In this document: piece after piece, positions 33,731 through 44,230 of the stretch
Layout: each line of letters opens with the position of its first letter
Position numbering within the stretch: the stretch's first letter is position 1
Assembly (NCBI GenBank): GCA_037447655.1
Contig: JBBHKE010000229.1
Span: 1 to 64,000 of the forward strand
DNA length: 64,000 nt
Direction: 5' to 3'
Source: Zygnema cylindricum
Taxonomy: Eukaryota > Streptophyta > Zygnematophyceae > Zygnematales > Zygnemataceae
Notes under the pieces: generated by a model
What the model was told of the DNA's origin: nothing
Database searches by the model: none
What the model saw: the letters and a program-made list of their open reading frames with translations, nothing else
Translations under genes and position numbers: made by a program

Positions 33731-34873
33731 TGTTAGGATATTTGGCGAATCGGCGTGTGCCAAAATCGCGCTGTTTAATGTTTTGGTTCGGTTCGATGTC
33801 ACTTCGTTAGTACACCGCGAATCGTAATTAGAGTAATGAAAAAATTAGAGTACAAAAACAAAAAAAAAATTAGAGTAATAAACGCTAATTTGTGTGATAG
33901 AGCTGTTTCAACTTTGAAGTTTACTCTAATTTATTTAAGTACTCTAATTTGGCACGCTAATATCCTCTACTGTAAATAAGGTATTCGTACAGAATTTGGC
34001 AAAACGTACAGTTTATCGTCACTATGACGTTTGCACTACGCGGTTTGTTAAAACGCAGTTACATGATAACGGCTTGTATTAAATCATTATTTGTACTTTT
34101 TTACTTAATAAAGTACAACTTTGCACGGTCGGAGGTCGTCCGTATTCCACACTATTTAAAACGAACCTATATTAGAATGTAAGCATGTTTGCGACCGACA
34201 TTTTTTTTTTCAAAGATCCAAATTACCATAACCAAACAATTAGAATGTATGATTTTTTCCAAAATTTTCAAATTCTTAAATAGCGTACACCACGGTAATT
34301 ATTTCTATACGCTAAAAAAACTTACACGCTAATAACGATTGGCGGTGTACTTTCCGTACTTATTGTTTCATGTGAATCGGATGTCTATTGATTTGGTTCA
34401 ATGTTGGCGAAGAGCGACGCGATTTGCGTCATCGGAAATATTTAATGTATAAGGCGAAGCAGCAGGACCTTTGTACGGCCGATCCTACATCTATGCTGCA
34501 TCGATCCTGCCACGTTTTGTTTCGGTTTACAGAGAGAGAATTTTGGAACTGGAAGGGAAGGTTAGCTCGAGTTAGCTCAGAGTTGTAGACTATGGCCGGC
34601 GCATCTTTGCGTGTACCTGGTCATCTTTAGTTGAGTGATTATGCTTAGTATTGCTTCTACTTGTATTTGTTCTTTGCTTATGTAGAGGGTATTTAGTGGG
34701 TGAGTGGTAGTGGGTTAATTAATCAGAAGGGACCAATAGGAGTAATCTGAATTTGTATTTTGGAGGGGAAAAAGCCTCCGGTGAAATATATGACTTTTGC
34801 CGGATTTCTTTGTCATCTTTGTGTTGCTTCCGCTGTGGTGTATCTGCTGGTGTTTTTGTTTATCTTTCTATCA
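33731..34873 (+). repeat. 3' LTR of copia B
   Basis: Runs from TGTTAGGATATTTGGCGAAT to tttctatca and is followed by the target duplication CGATG. It contains the older palindromic element (33811-34349) without the hAT insertion. An open frame that runs out of it (34760-35167) is chance. Confidence 0.9.
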
Positions 34874-34878
34874 CGATG

Positions 34879-35707
34879 GACCATGAAAACTATTTTTCAA
34901 TGCTCGCTACTTTTTTCTCACTCCATAAATAGTCCATTACATGTATACATTCATAAGGGTAAGTTGCAACTTTTCAAATCAGCCATGGCTTCAATATTCC
35001 AATATTTTGCGAACATTAAATTGAATAGCAAAGGTCGTCTGTTTCCAAGTGAACTTAAAATCTATATCTTTTTCAACAAAGTTTGGAGCCTAAGATCATT
35101 CATTGTTGAAAACAACAGTGTCTTGCATCGTCTCAAATATTGTAAAATATTTCGAATCTCTAAATAGATGCAAACAAATATTGAAATAAACTACCCAATA
35201 ATGTAAAATATTTTGAATCCTTGTCATGAATCACTAAATAGATCTAGACAAGAGTTGAAATAAACTATATCCTACTATTGTTACAGAACCCATCTGCCGT
35301 TTTCTGACCCTGTTGAGCAGTATATAAGCTTTATTATTAATTCAAATTATGGCCCGAAATATGATTAGAGCTTTGTTAATTCAATTTAAAACCAGGATTA
35401 CTATTAGACGAGTCATTATGATACCGCATTTCATTCATCTACTTATCTGATTGGCTCACAATGTTAATTAAAATGAAAACCAAAAACTAATGCAAGTGAA
35501 ACGTCACAAATCTTTTTAGATTTTAAGCTCTACTGTTTACAATCAAGGTACTATATTCTGAAATTGCTGTATCAGAAAGACAATAGTATTGAGACTTAAT
35601 TGTACTAAATTAGTCCATACTTGAGTATGCACTAATTAGTAGTAGCTTTGTACCACAACTCCTTAAAAAGACAGGAACTATTGAAATAAATATGATCGTA
35701 AAACATC
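34879..35707. other. Spacer 3' of the tetraspanin-like gene
   Basis: AT-rich. On the minus strand it is the downstream flank of the gene ending at 35708. The phrases 'aaatattgaaataaactacc' and 'agagttgaaataaactatat' form a short degenerate repeat at about 35176-35275. No gene was recognised. Confidence 0.4.
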
Positions 35708-38700
35708 TTATGGTCCTCTTCTTTCGCTCCACTCGCTCTCGTTCCACCTGGAAAGAAAAAGATGAAAGTCAATAATAATATTTTTTAAATTCATTAATAA
35801 CAATACAGGGCAAACATTGACTTTGTATTTCAGGGTTCAATAACCTCAAAATCTTTCTCAATCCACACACAATCTTCCTAATCTTTAACGTAGTTGAAAA
35901 TGATGTTTGTGATGACCATTTCCCTCACTCAAAATCTTTTTCAAACTTTTTTTCCCGTTTAAATGTACTCAAAATTTGGACATTCCGTGGTTATCAATTT
36001 TACTCACTTTCCATATTTTTGTTTCATCTTTGTAGCCAGGGCAGCTGCACGAGCATTTTCTGCTTTTGTCTCATTAGCTGATCTGCACACAAAAAATATT
36101 TTTGTCCATACAACAACAAACGTTACTATAAACAAATCACACAAGTTCTTTTATGTGTTTATTTATCCCCATTGCCCATATAGCAACGAGCATTATTATC
36201 AGAAAACCACACAAGATTATTCATGTGTTTAATCATCTCTATTTCCCATGCAATAACAGACATTATTTTCAACAAGTCACGTGTTCCTTAAGTGTTTATT
36301 AATTTCCATGAATTGTTTATATACAAATTCTACACTAAAATAAACCATTTATGCTGCTCCCTTTGTAGTCATAGTAAATAATTACACAAAAATGAAACAA
36401 AAGCCGAAACACAAACCCTAGCACCAAACCAAGACAAAACACTGTAGTTTACTGAACACAAACCCTAGCACCAAACCAAGACAAAAAACTGTAGTTTACT
36501 GATCTCACATAATGTTTTTTGGATTCAATTTAGATATGCAGCAATTTTCTTGATAATTCTAAAAACTTACGCATCATATTTTGCAGTTTCCATAACAATA
36601 TCTCGACGCTGTGTGGTTTGCTCCAAATTCTGAGAGAACAAAAATATGTACAGAAACAGATGCTTAAGTTCTAGAATCAAATGGGAAGTTTAGGTGAAAA
36701 AGGATTTGCAAAAACAAGAAGACATCCTATAAAACTTTATTGACATTAAAATGAAAAAATTATCCGCGAAATTCTCTTACCTCATAGTATTCAACAGGGA
36801 TCCATTTTTGATTGACACAGGTCAGCACCAACGTAACCACCTGCAAAAAAGTAAGACTTTGATTTTAACCAGTTACACTGTTTTGAGCACTATTTTCTTT
36901 AGCACTTACAAAAATGAATCGGTTCCTCTAAAGTGAAAAATTTATCAGGGAAACCGTAGTATACCCACTGACCTTCTGACTGTTTTTCAAAGAACTAGTG
37001 TTAATCATATGATTAAAAAACAGGTTTTATCTACAAGGGCAAAAGACGATGCATTTGAAGGGAATTTTGACCTCTCTTCTCCCTCCCCCCCTCCCTCCCT
37101 CCTTCCCTCCCTCTCTGCCTCGCTGCCTCCCTCTTCCCCTCCCTGCCTCCCTGGAAAAAAAGTTTCACCTCAAGAATGAAGAGTCCTAAAAATGCCCACC
37201 GTACTCGTTCGAAAAAAGTTTCTACCTGTAACCAAAGAAAACCACTTCATTTTTCAGAGGCACAGAAAATAATGGATTTGAAGTAAAGACTGAGCCAAAT
37301 TATCCACTGAATTAACAGAATTACAAAGAAAAAAATGGGCTTCACACTTTTATGTACGTTTATTTATGATTCTTTATCTTCAAACAAAAAAATCAAACCA
37401 CCAAAATCAGATTTGAGTTGTTGTGGATAATAGCTACAGTATTTAAAATAACTGCATGATTTGCAAATATTACCCATATTGGTCAAAAACAAAAACTCAC
37501 TTTAGTTTTTGACCACATAGTCCGCGTGTAAAGGCTCGTTGAAACTTCACTCGACTGGATCCCATAGTTAACCAGAACACAAAAAAAAATAAAAATAAAA
37601 ATCAGGTTCGAGCCAAGGGTATCAAAAAGAACGAATTATTAAAAAAATTCTGATTTTGACACATTTATGCATTGTGAAGTTACATGACTCTCACCAATTC
37701 GTGTGGACCTTAGTGAACTGTTTGAGATCTTAAGTAAAAAGCAATATCTACAATAGTTTAAACAAGGAATATCTGTCCACAAAATCCTTTCTTTACATGC
37801 ATGCATGAGTTGGTATGGTTTAACTGTCTTTTCAGCCATGCTATTGGTCCGTTCAGATGACTTCTGTCTCTCGCATTCTCCCTCTCCCCCTCTCTTTCCC
37901 CCTCTCCCTCGCCCTCTTTCCCTCTCTCCTTCTTTCCCCCTCTCCCTCGCCCTCTTTCCCTCTCTCCTTCCTTCCCTCTCTCCCTCCCTCCCTTCCCCTC
38001 TCTCTAAGTAAATACAAACAGGGTCGGTGGCTCTAATCGTTAAAAAAATTGTTCTGATGTCAGGTTAGGGTAAATTAATCTTGATTTGTCTTGCTTACTT
38101 TAAGAAATCTCTGACACATTTAGCTATCAAAGTAATATTCTTCTCCTGTTTCTTCGTCCATTTCCTAAATGAACTCAATTTCCAAGTTATTTTATGGGTT
38201 TTTGTTAGAGAATGTTTTCCTTTTCAAATCCAGAACTTATTTCAGATTTTGTTGGATTTTGTTTCCACTTCAATTTCCAACATTTTTCATTAATTTTTTG
38301 TCAGAGATTGCTTCCATTTCAATTGTCAACTTCTTCCATTGGATATTGTTAGAGATTGTTTCCATTTCAATGTCCAACTTTTTTAATTGGGTTTTGATAG
38401 AGATTGTTTCCATTTCTCACCGATGCAAATAAGGAAATGGTGAAAGCAGCACATCCAATTGTCGCCAATATTGTTAACAATTTTGCAAACTTGGTGAGAA
38501 ATTTTAGTCGAGTACAACGAGCTCCAAAGCTTCCGAAGATGGGTCCTAACAAAGTGATAATTCCGAGGAACACTAAAGCCCTACATGTGTCCAATCATAG
38601 AAAAAAGGTGTCAATAAATTAATGTGATTACATCTATTTTTATTCCACTTTCTCCTCTTTTCCTTTCTTAAATCTGCATAAAATTCTATGCAAATTTTGT

Positions 38701-40050
38701 GCTAGCTTATAGTGTCTCTTGGTGGTCACTTCTTGAATTCTTGTGCTGTGTGAAATTTGATCAGTACAAATATGCACATATATGAATGCAGATTGTATAG
38801 TTGTATCTACTCAACTCATTTTCTGTCTAAAATCTAAAAAAAAATGTAAACAATATAGCAAAATTGTGTAAATTTAATCGAATATACATCAGATAAAACT
38901 CACCACCCAGGTCTATTGGTATTCTTTTGTAGAGTAAGGATCATCAATATTATAAGGAGCCCTGAAACCTGAACACACATATTTTCACAACAATGATTAG
39001 ATGATTTTCATTCTTTTAACTTTTAAATTGAAATTTGCTCTTCCGTCAGGACGTGCGAGAGCGATGAAAAGCACATTTCTCTAAACAAAAAAATAATAGT
39101 AATCTGTACTCGAATCTGGACCTCAATAATTCAATAAAATAATAACAACAAACATACTCTCTATAGCATCTCAATGCTTGAATCTGTACAGCTTGAATTT
39201 TTCACGAGGCAGAAATTGAATAGCTTACTACTACAGAAAAAGGAAGCCCTTTAATGGCTGAATAAGTTAGGTCTCCGACCAAATTAACTACAAGCTATAT
39301 TAAGAAAGATGTATCGAAGTATATAATGCATACACTATGTCACGTGACCTATACAAGTTCGTAATACAGGCAGATTCTTGGTGGGTACCAAAATTTATAT
39401 CAAGCATTTTCTTAAAGAGGGAATCGACAATAAAATAAAATTATCTATGTGAATGCTATCAGATTCATTTTTAGTGTAGGCAAACTGCAGCTTATTGTAG
39501 GCTCATTCTTACGATCATTTCGGTTATGTAACCCTGCCTAGAATCTAAAAGAATATAGCATATTACTCTCACAAAACACCAGTTTTTCAACGAGGGAGAG
39601 GGAGAGGGAGAGGGACTGTTTATCAAAAGTGCGTAGTTCCCAATGAATTACTTGCATCTTGCGGTCCTCTAATAGAAAGCATAATCTTAGTTTTAGCCAC
39701 CAGTAATAAGGAATGTTCGGATAATCCTAGCAACAAATTGTCAGAAATTTATATGTTTTTTATTTTTCTTCAGTTTTTCATCTGTTACCAGGTTTAGAAT
39801 TGTTTATTATCCATATTTGTCGATGATTAGGCCCACCTTCAAGTGCCGCTTACATTCCATCAATGACTAAAAAATCCAATTTACCATAGAAATTAAACCT
39901 TCAAGAATCTCCTAAAAGTTTTAGATGATATGATGGTAATAAATGATGTAGTTGTAAAATACTTACAAAAATGAGGAGATCAAAAAATGCTACTAAGTAA
40001 TGAATGATTATTCCCAAAGTGCTCCTCACTTTTCGCTCTTGTGGAGGCAT
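35708..40050 (-). CDS. Four-pass tetraspanin-like membrane protein, nine exons
   Basis: The exons are complement of 39967-40050, 38904-38968, 38421-38580, 37501-37554, 37169-37225, 36781-36840, 36571-36629, 36008-36082 and 35708-35747; total 654 nt, 217 residues. All introns are GT-AG and the phases agree. The protein starts MPPQERKVRSTLGIIIHYLV. Hydrophobic spans lie at about residues 12-38, 51-69, 82-103 and 129-146, and the tail is charged and Ala/Lys-rich (ENARAAALATKMKQKYGKW). The layout (short first loop, basic link GARCTRLKFLTKF, cytosolic tail) suggests a small plant-type tetraspanin. However, the large loop is short and lacks the CCG signature, so the family is tentative. The fourth exon (54 nt) is the least certain. 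The introns hold CT-rich and minisatellite tracts. Confidence 0.75.
36409..36502. repeat. 47-bp tandem duplication in an intron of the tetraspanin-like gene
   Basis: acacaaaccctagcaccaaa is repeated with period 47 and few differences. It lies between exons 7 and 8 of the gene in transcript order. Confidence 0.8.
37078..38007. repeat. Intronic CT-rich tracts
   Basis: Two polypyrimidine stretches on the plus strand, 37078-37152 (ccctccctcc) and 37868-38007 (tctccctctcccc), lie in introns of the minus-strand gene. Transcribed from that strand they are GA-rich. They produce spurious Ser/Pro/Leu frames. Confidence 0.75.
38160..38415. repeat. Degenerate intronic minisatellite, about 48-60 bp unit
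   Basis: The phrase 'agattgtttccatttcaa' recurs about four times (near 38210, 38305, 38352, 38400), with 'ttttgttggattttg' style spacers. It lies directly beyond the donor site of exon 3 of the tetraspanin-like gene. Confidence 0.6.
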
Positions 40051-40771
40051 TTTGAGAGAGAAGTAATTAACTACTTGTAACTTAAGAGCCTTCGTATCAT
40101 AAAACTTTATGAAGAATTCAGGGCAAATTTATAAAAAACCAGTATAATGTAATATTCTTTCAAAGTTAGGGTCATGTACATATTGAAGGCGGCCCTTTTT
40201 GAAGTATGAACGTTGGTCAACTTCAACCTATTAAAGCGAAATTGATACATTGCATTTATCAATTGCCAATTTTTTTAGCAATATTTGTACCGATATTAGG
40301 TTAGGGAAAGGAAACGAGCCGGCGATCTTACTGAAACCCAAAAGGAGCTCTTCAATCTCGCCGTCCAACTGAAAATAGAAAATAGAAAATTGAAAATAGG
40401 AAGTTGAAAGTTGACGCCGAAACGGCAACTTTCAGGCGAACAGCGAACAGAGCTGGATTGCATTCGATGACGTGGCCTTAATTCATGATTTATGCGAAAT
40501 TTTCAAATTTATGACAGCTTCACAAGCTTAGTTCTAATCTTAGTTGCGTAAAGTACGAGTAGAGTATACAATTGGAGTCGTATTGAAAATGTCAAAATGC
40601 AGGTTTTTCAGTGCGAGTCGAATTCTTGTAAGGACAAATCAGAAGCCAACTTTTCCCGTTGGACTGGTTCAATTCGGAGTCTGGTAAAGTACAACTGAGG
40701 CTGAATATTGACTTCATATTTTCGATGCGGTGCATTCAATTTAGTAATTTACAATTTTTAGAAAGCACGCT
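40051..40771. other. 5' flank of the tetraspanin-like gene
   Basis: It should contain the promoter (minus strand). An A-rich repeat of 'gaaaatagaaaattgaaaat' lies at 40372-40400. No core promoter motif could be assigned. Confidence 0.4.
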
Positions 40772-41105
40772 TAAGGGTAACCTTCCATCAGGCGTTCCCA
40801 GTAATTATACGAATACGTTTACTGGCAGTAATATTTGTAACACCCTTCCATCAGGTCGTGCCAGTGAATGAGGTGTTCGATTACGATTGGTACCACGTAG
40901 GGTCCTGTTGAGCCGCCCGTTAATAATCATCATTTCGAAAAGGACAAAATCACAGCTGCGTATGTGTACGGGCACCCTTCCACCAGGTCGTGCCAGTGAA
41001 TGAGGTGTTCGATTACGATTGGTACCACGTAGGGTCCTGCTGAGCCGCCTTGGAATAATAATCATTTCAAAAAGAACAAGATCGCAGCTGTGTATGTTGT
41101 TCCCG
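40772..41105. repeat. Tandem repeat, 132-bp unit
   Basis: The unit starting cacccttccatcaggtcgtg is at 40841 and again, diverged, at 40973; a degraded start (aaccttccatcaggcgttcc) lies at 40780. The two full units share ttcgattacgattggtacca. A minus-strand 105-codon frame across it is internally repeated and not credible as a gene. Confidence 0.8.
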
Positions 41106-41329
41106 CGCGAAAAAATAGTCAAAGCTAAACCCTAAAAGTTTGAAAATGCGCAGGTTTGTTTCCGCGCCTATGTTTTATGACGTCGAAGCGTATGACATGT
41201 CACAAGACAACTCTCATCAAAGTTACGTGACAAAATTTTGGTATGAACGTGACCTGTTTTCCGATGACTTTTCGGAAAATCATCGGAATGGACAGAAAGT
41301 TACAAATGCTCAGGTGGGAACCAACTATG

Positions 41330-41993
41330 AGTCGAAGTTCCATCACGTAGAGTCTGTAAACCATGTGTTCCAAATTGATTGGCGCCACGCAAGCTACGAT
41401 CCGATAGTGATAACCTTTCAGATTTTTAGCACCAACAAACTTAACTTCAAATTTTCACTTGCGTACCATGTACCTGCGTACGTCGACAAAACTTTTATTC
41501 TTTTTGCAGACGCCAGTCTGTACGCCAACTCATTCTTTAAGGTTTTTTTTTTCTAACATAACGAAAGTCGTTTGAAAGAAATATTGTGACAAACAAAAGT
41601 TACTGAAAATAGCGTGACGAAAGAATTTTACGAAATTTCATTTTTATTTTCGATTTTATTTTGGAAAGCGCGTGTCATGTGCAAATTTTTAGAATTTCCG
41701 TTAGTTTTCCATCATGACACGTAGCTTACTCATCCAGCGTGTCACGAAATTTATATTTCTGTATTTGCCAACCCACCTCCTCGAGGTGGGCTGACAATTA
41801 CAGAGAAAATTGAAGCGAACTCTTCGCAGATGAACATCAGACGACCAGTATTACCTCCAAGACCTTCAGAGAGTATTGGTGAGATTCTCTGTAATGTTGT
41901 TTCGTATAAAAACAAAATAGGCAGTACGATTTGGTATGGAGACTAACGGATTTTTATAAACTACGCCACTTTTCGCTTGATGGAACTTCACCC
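41330..41993. mobile_element. PIF/Harbinger-like non-autonomous element, left end unclear
   Basis: Aligns with 60086-60889: 'cgccacgcaagctacgatcc', 'gcagatgaacatc.gacg', and the palindrome acccacctcctcgaggtggg (about 41767-41786). The right end is ttgatggaacttcaccc followed by TAA. The left end is not resolved; the upstream 190 bases (41140-41330) resemble 31490-31530. A 138-codon frame (41140-41556) covers part and looks like chance. Confidence 0.55.
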
Positions 41994-41996
41994 TAA

Positions 41997-42762
41997 GCTG
42001 ATAGGATATTTCCATAGTTCTTCAAAACGCATTTTACGCAAGATCCAAACGCGCGTACAATACGTAGAAATTGGAGAGGTCGATTTGAAAAAATCGTAAA
42101 AATCGTTAATGAATATATATATCCGTTCAATTTCGTACATGTTACAAAAATTGAATTGAACATGTACCGCTTCATGGTAGGTTTTCATGGCGGCTTCTTT
42201 GAAAAAAAATTGAAGAAAACGTTCGTACACATTTTAAACTTACCGCGCACAAATAGTGTGACGCTGCAACGTCTCTTTTCAAAATTGTGCGTACATTAAC
42301 GTTAAAATTCCGTTCATTATCCGTGAAATTTTTGTTCAGTTTATCGAACAGAAAGTACTAATATGTGCAGCGTATCCTTTCATCAAATTCCTTATATTTC
42401 TCGTAAAAAAACGTACACTTACTGTAAAATGCCTCACAGTTTCCGTAAACTTTAGTTTCAGTTTACAGTATATGTTTTTTTGCGATTTTTTTAAAAGGCA
42501 CGTACAATATGTAGAAACTTGAAAATATGAAAAAATCGCGCTATTTGAACAACTAGGGATTTTTCCAAGTAAGCACGTGCCTTTGTCGTTTTACCTTGTA
42601 AAGACACATTTTCCTTAAATATGTCCACGTCATATGCATTGTCGAGACGATTTTATTGATACCACATCTGTGACAATACGTTAACCTAAATAAGCACTAA
42701 AAACCGCACGTATCGTGCGAACTTAACAATTGCCCGAGCGTAAAATCGTATTGTACTATCGC
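41997..42762. other. AT-rich spacer, no gene seen
   Basis: Includes scattered gtaca words. No repeat pair or coding frame was recognised. Confidence 0.4.
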
Positions 42763-42770
42763 ATTTTTTG

Positions 42771-43615
42771 TACTGTTGGGTATCGATGACCATTTGCCGA
42801 TATTCAATATATATTTAATTTTAGGTACCCGATAATCGATGTATCGCCTCGATATATCGAAAATCAAAATATCGCGATAAATCGCCGATATATTGCCGAT
42901 ATATCGTATCGACAATATATCGAAGCATTAAAAAAAAATAAAAATTCAGAGGTCATCAAAGTCATGTGCCTTCGAAAACGGTGATCGTAAAATCTTTGCC
43001 GAAAATGAAATTCGGTTTTTCCCTAAAAGTCAGCAGAGTGAAGGAGATCTTTGAGGTACATAGACGCGGTACACTTCCGAAGTACACGTATTTAGTACGC
43101 AAGTACGGATTTCCATACAAAAATGGTCGGTTTTCAAATTTTTGTCGATTTTGGAGATTTGATCGTCAACTTACAAGGAACCACTCAAATCAAAACACGT
43201 ATGTAAAAACTTGTTTACAGACGTTACAGGATGTAACAGAGGCCTCCGTAATATATAATCTTTGTTGTCCACACTATTACAGACCATCTGATGTAACCAT
43301 AACCCAAATAATTAATTATATGAATTATAGAATTAGTACTTTTTTGTCAGTTACATTTTGCGGCGTCTACCTTTAAGTCACGAAACGAAAGTCACGTCGT
43401 ACGTGGCTTATCAGACAATATGTCATTTTAGCTAAAATAACATATTATATAGTAATATAAAATATTAAATTAAAAAAAATACTATATATCGCGATATATC
43501 TCGCGATAATTTATGTTGGTCTCGGTAATATATATCGAGGACTCTGCTTGATCGATATTCAATATATCGAGTATCAAAATTATCGCGATATGAATTTACC
43601 CGATACCCAACACTA
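42771..43615. mobile_element. hAT element, 845 bp, with perfect 8-bp target duplication
   Basis: The left end is tactgttgggtatcg and the right end cgatacccaacacta, inverted copies with one mismatch. The target duplication attttttg is at 42763-42770 and 43616-43623. Both ends are rich in cgatatatcg words. The middle (42960-43380) carries a 136-codon frame and also occurs in the copy at 62531. That frame shows no recognisable hAT transposase or BED finger, so the element is non-autonomous as seen. Confidence 0.9.
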
Positions 43616-43835
43616 ATTTTTTGTCATAGTTTTAATCATGACTTTCGCCGATGGACTGTAGCTGTTGCGTTTTGACGCATTTAGCTGTAAAATTTGTCCC
43701 CTTCCACGCTCCAAAACGGCCAAAACAGATCATCCCAACCGCTGCCAACTGGCTTTTGGTTCTTTTGACAATTGAATGGTACGGATCATATACATTGACA
43801 CGATTTTTGTCATGGAAGTTTAGTGTAGAAACTCA

Positions 43836-44060
43836 TATTGTGTATCAGTAAACTTCATATCACCATAATTCCGATACAACAATGGATTCCGATGTATTGC
43901 GGATAAATTTGTTATCGCTGATACATTATATTTACATATATGTTGGTGATGTCAAATTTATTCGTACAGGATGATATATCGATCTCCCTTGCCGCTCGAT
44001 AACCGATAATATCGATAATCAGAATGATCATGATAGGAAAATTGTTGATATACAACACTA
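43836..44060. mobile_element. Possible hAT-like MITE, decayed
   Basis: tattgtgtatcag at the left and gttgatatacaacacta at the right are inverted matches to the TAGTGTTGTGTATC ends seen at 9177 and 10782. The interior is rich in gata/tatc. No 8-bp duplication is visible. Confidence 0.35.
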
Positions 44061-44230
44061 CCTCATACCCCTTGTACATAATGCCTTTAGCGTCAAATTG
44101 TTTTCTTTACCTACTTTTTATATGATAGATTTGTTATCGCTAAGAGAAAGACTACAATAGACGTTAGAAATTAGATTTCTAATGATTGAAAGATAGAAAA
44201 AAAATAAATGCTCTAAAATAATACAAAAAT

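Larger units (their letters stand above)
27785..34878 (+). mobile_element. LTR retrotransposon of Ty1/copia type (copy B), 7.1 kb, without integrase or RT
   Basis: Both LTRs are present (27790-29059 and 33731-34873), bounded by TGTTAG...ATCA. They are flanked by an identical 5-bp target duplication, CGATG (27785-27789 and 34874-34878). A primer-binding site follows the 5' LTR and a purine tract precedes the 3' LTR. The interior holds gag (about 29120-30990) and protease (31548-31985) but no trace of integrase, reverse transcriptase or RNase H. The space 31990-33720 is filled by unknown sequence and a PIF/Harbinger-like insertion. It is either a naturally non-autonomous derivative or a deletion product. 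It carries three younger insertions. Confidence 0.9.

Noticed and set aside
37681-37740. An extra exon of the tetraspanin-like gene (around the peptide LKISNSSLRSTRI)
   Set aside because: It has a plausible donor, but no acceptor keeps the frame from exon 3 to exon 4 without weak sites. Leaving it out gives consistent phases.
38404-38622. Plus-strand 72-codon frame opposite exon 3 of the tetraspanin-like gene
   Set aside because: Antisense shadow of a spliced minus-strand exon with good splice sites.
41140-41556. 138-codon frame upstream of a PIF-like element
   Set aside because: No domain recognised, overlaps repeat family sequence and has an antisense partner frame. Not supported.
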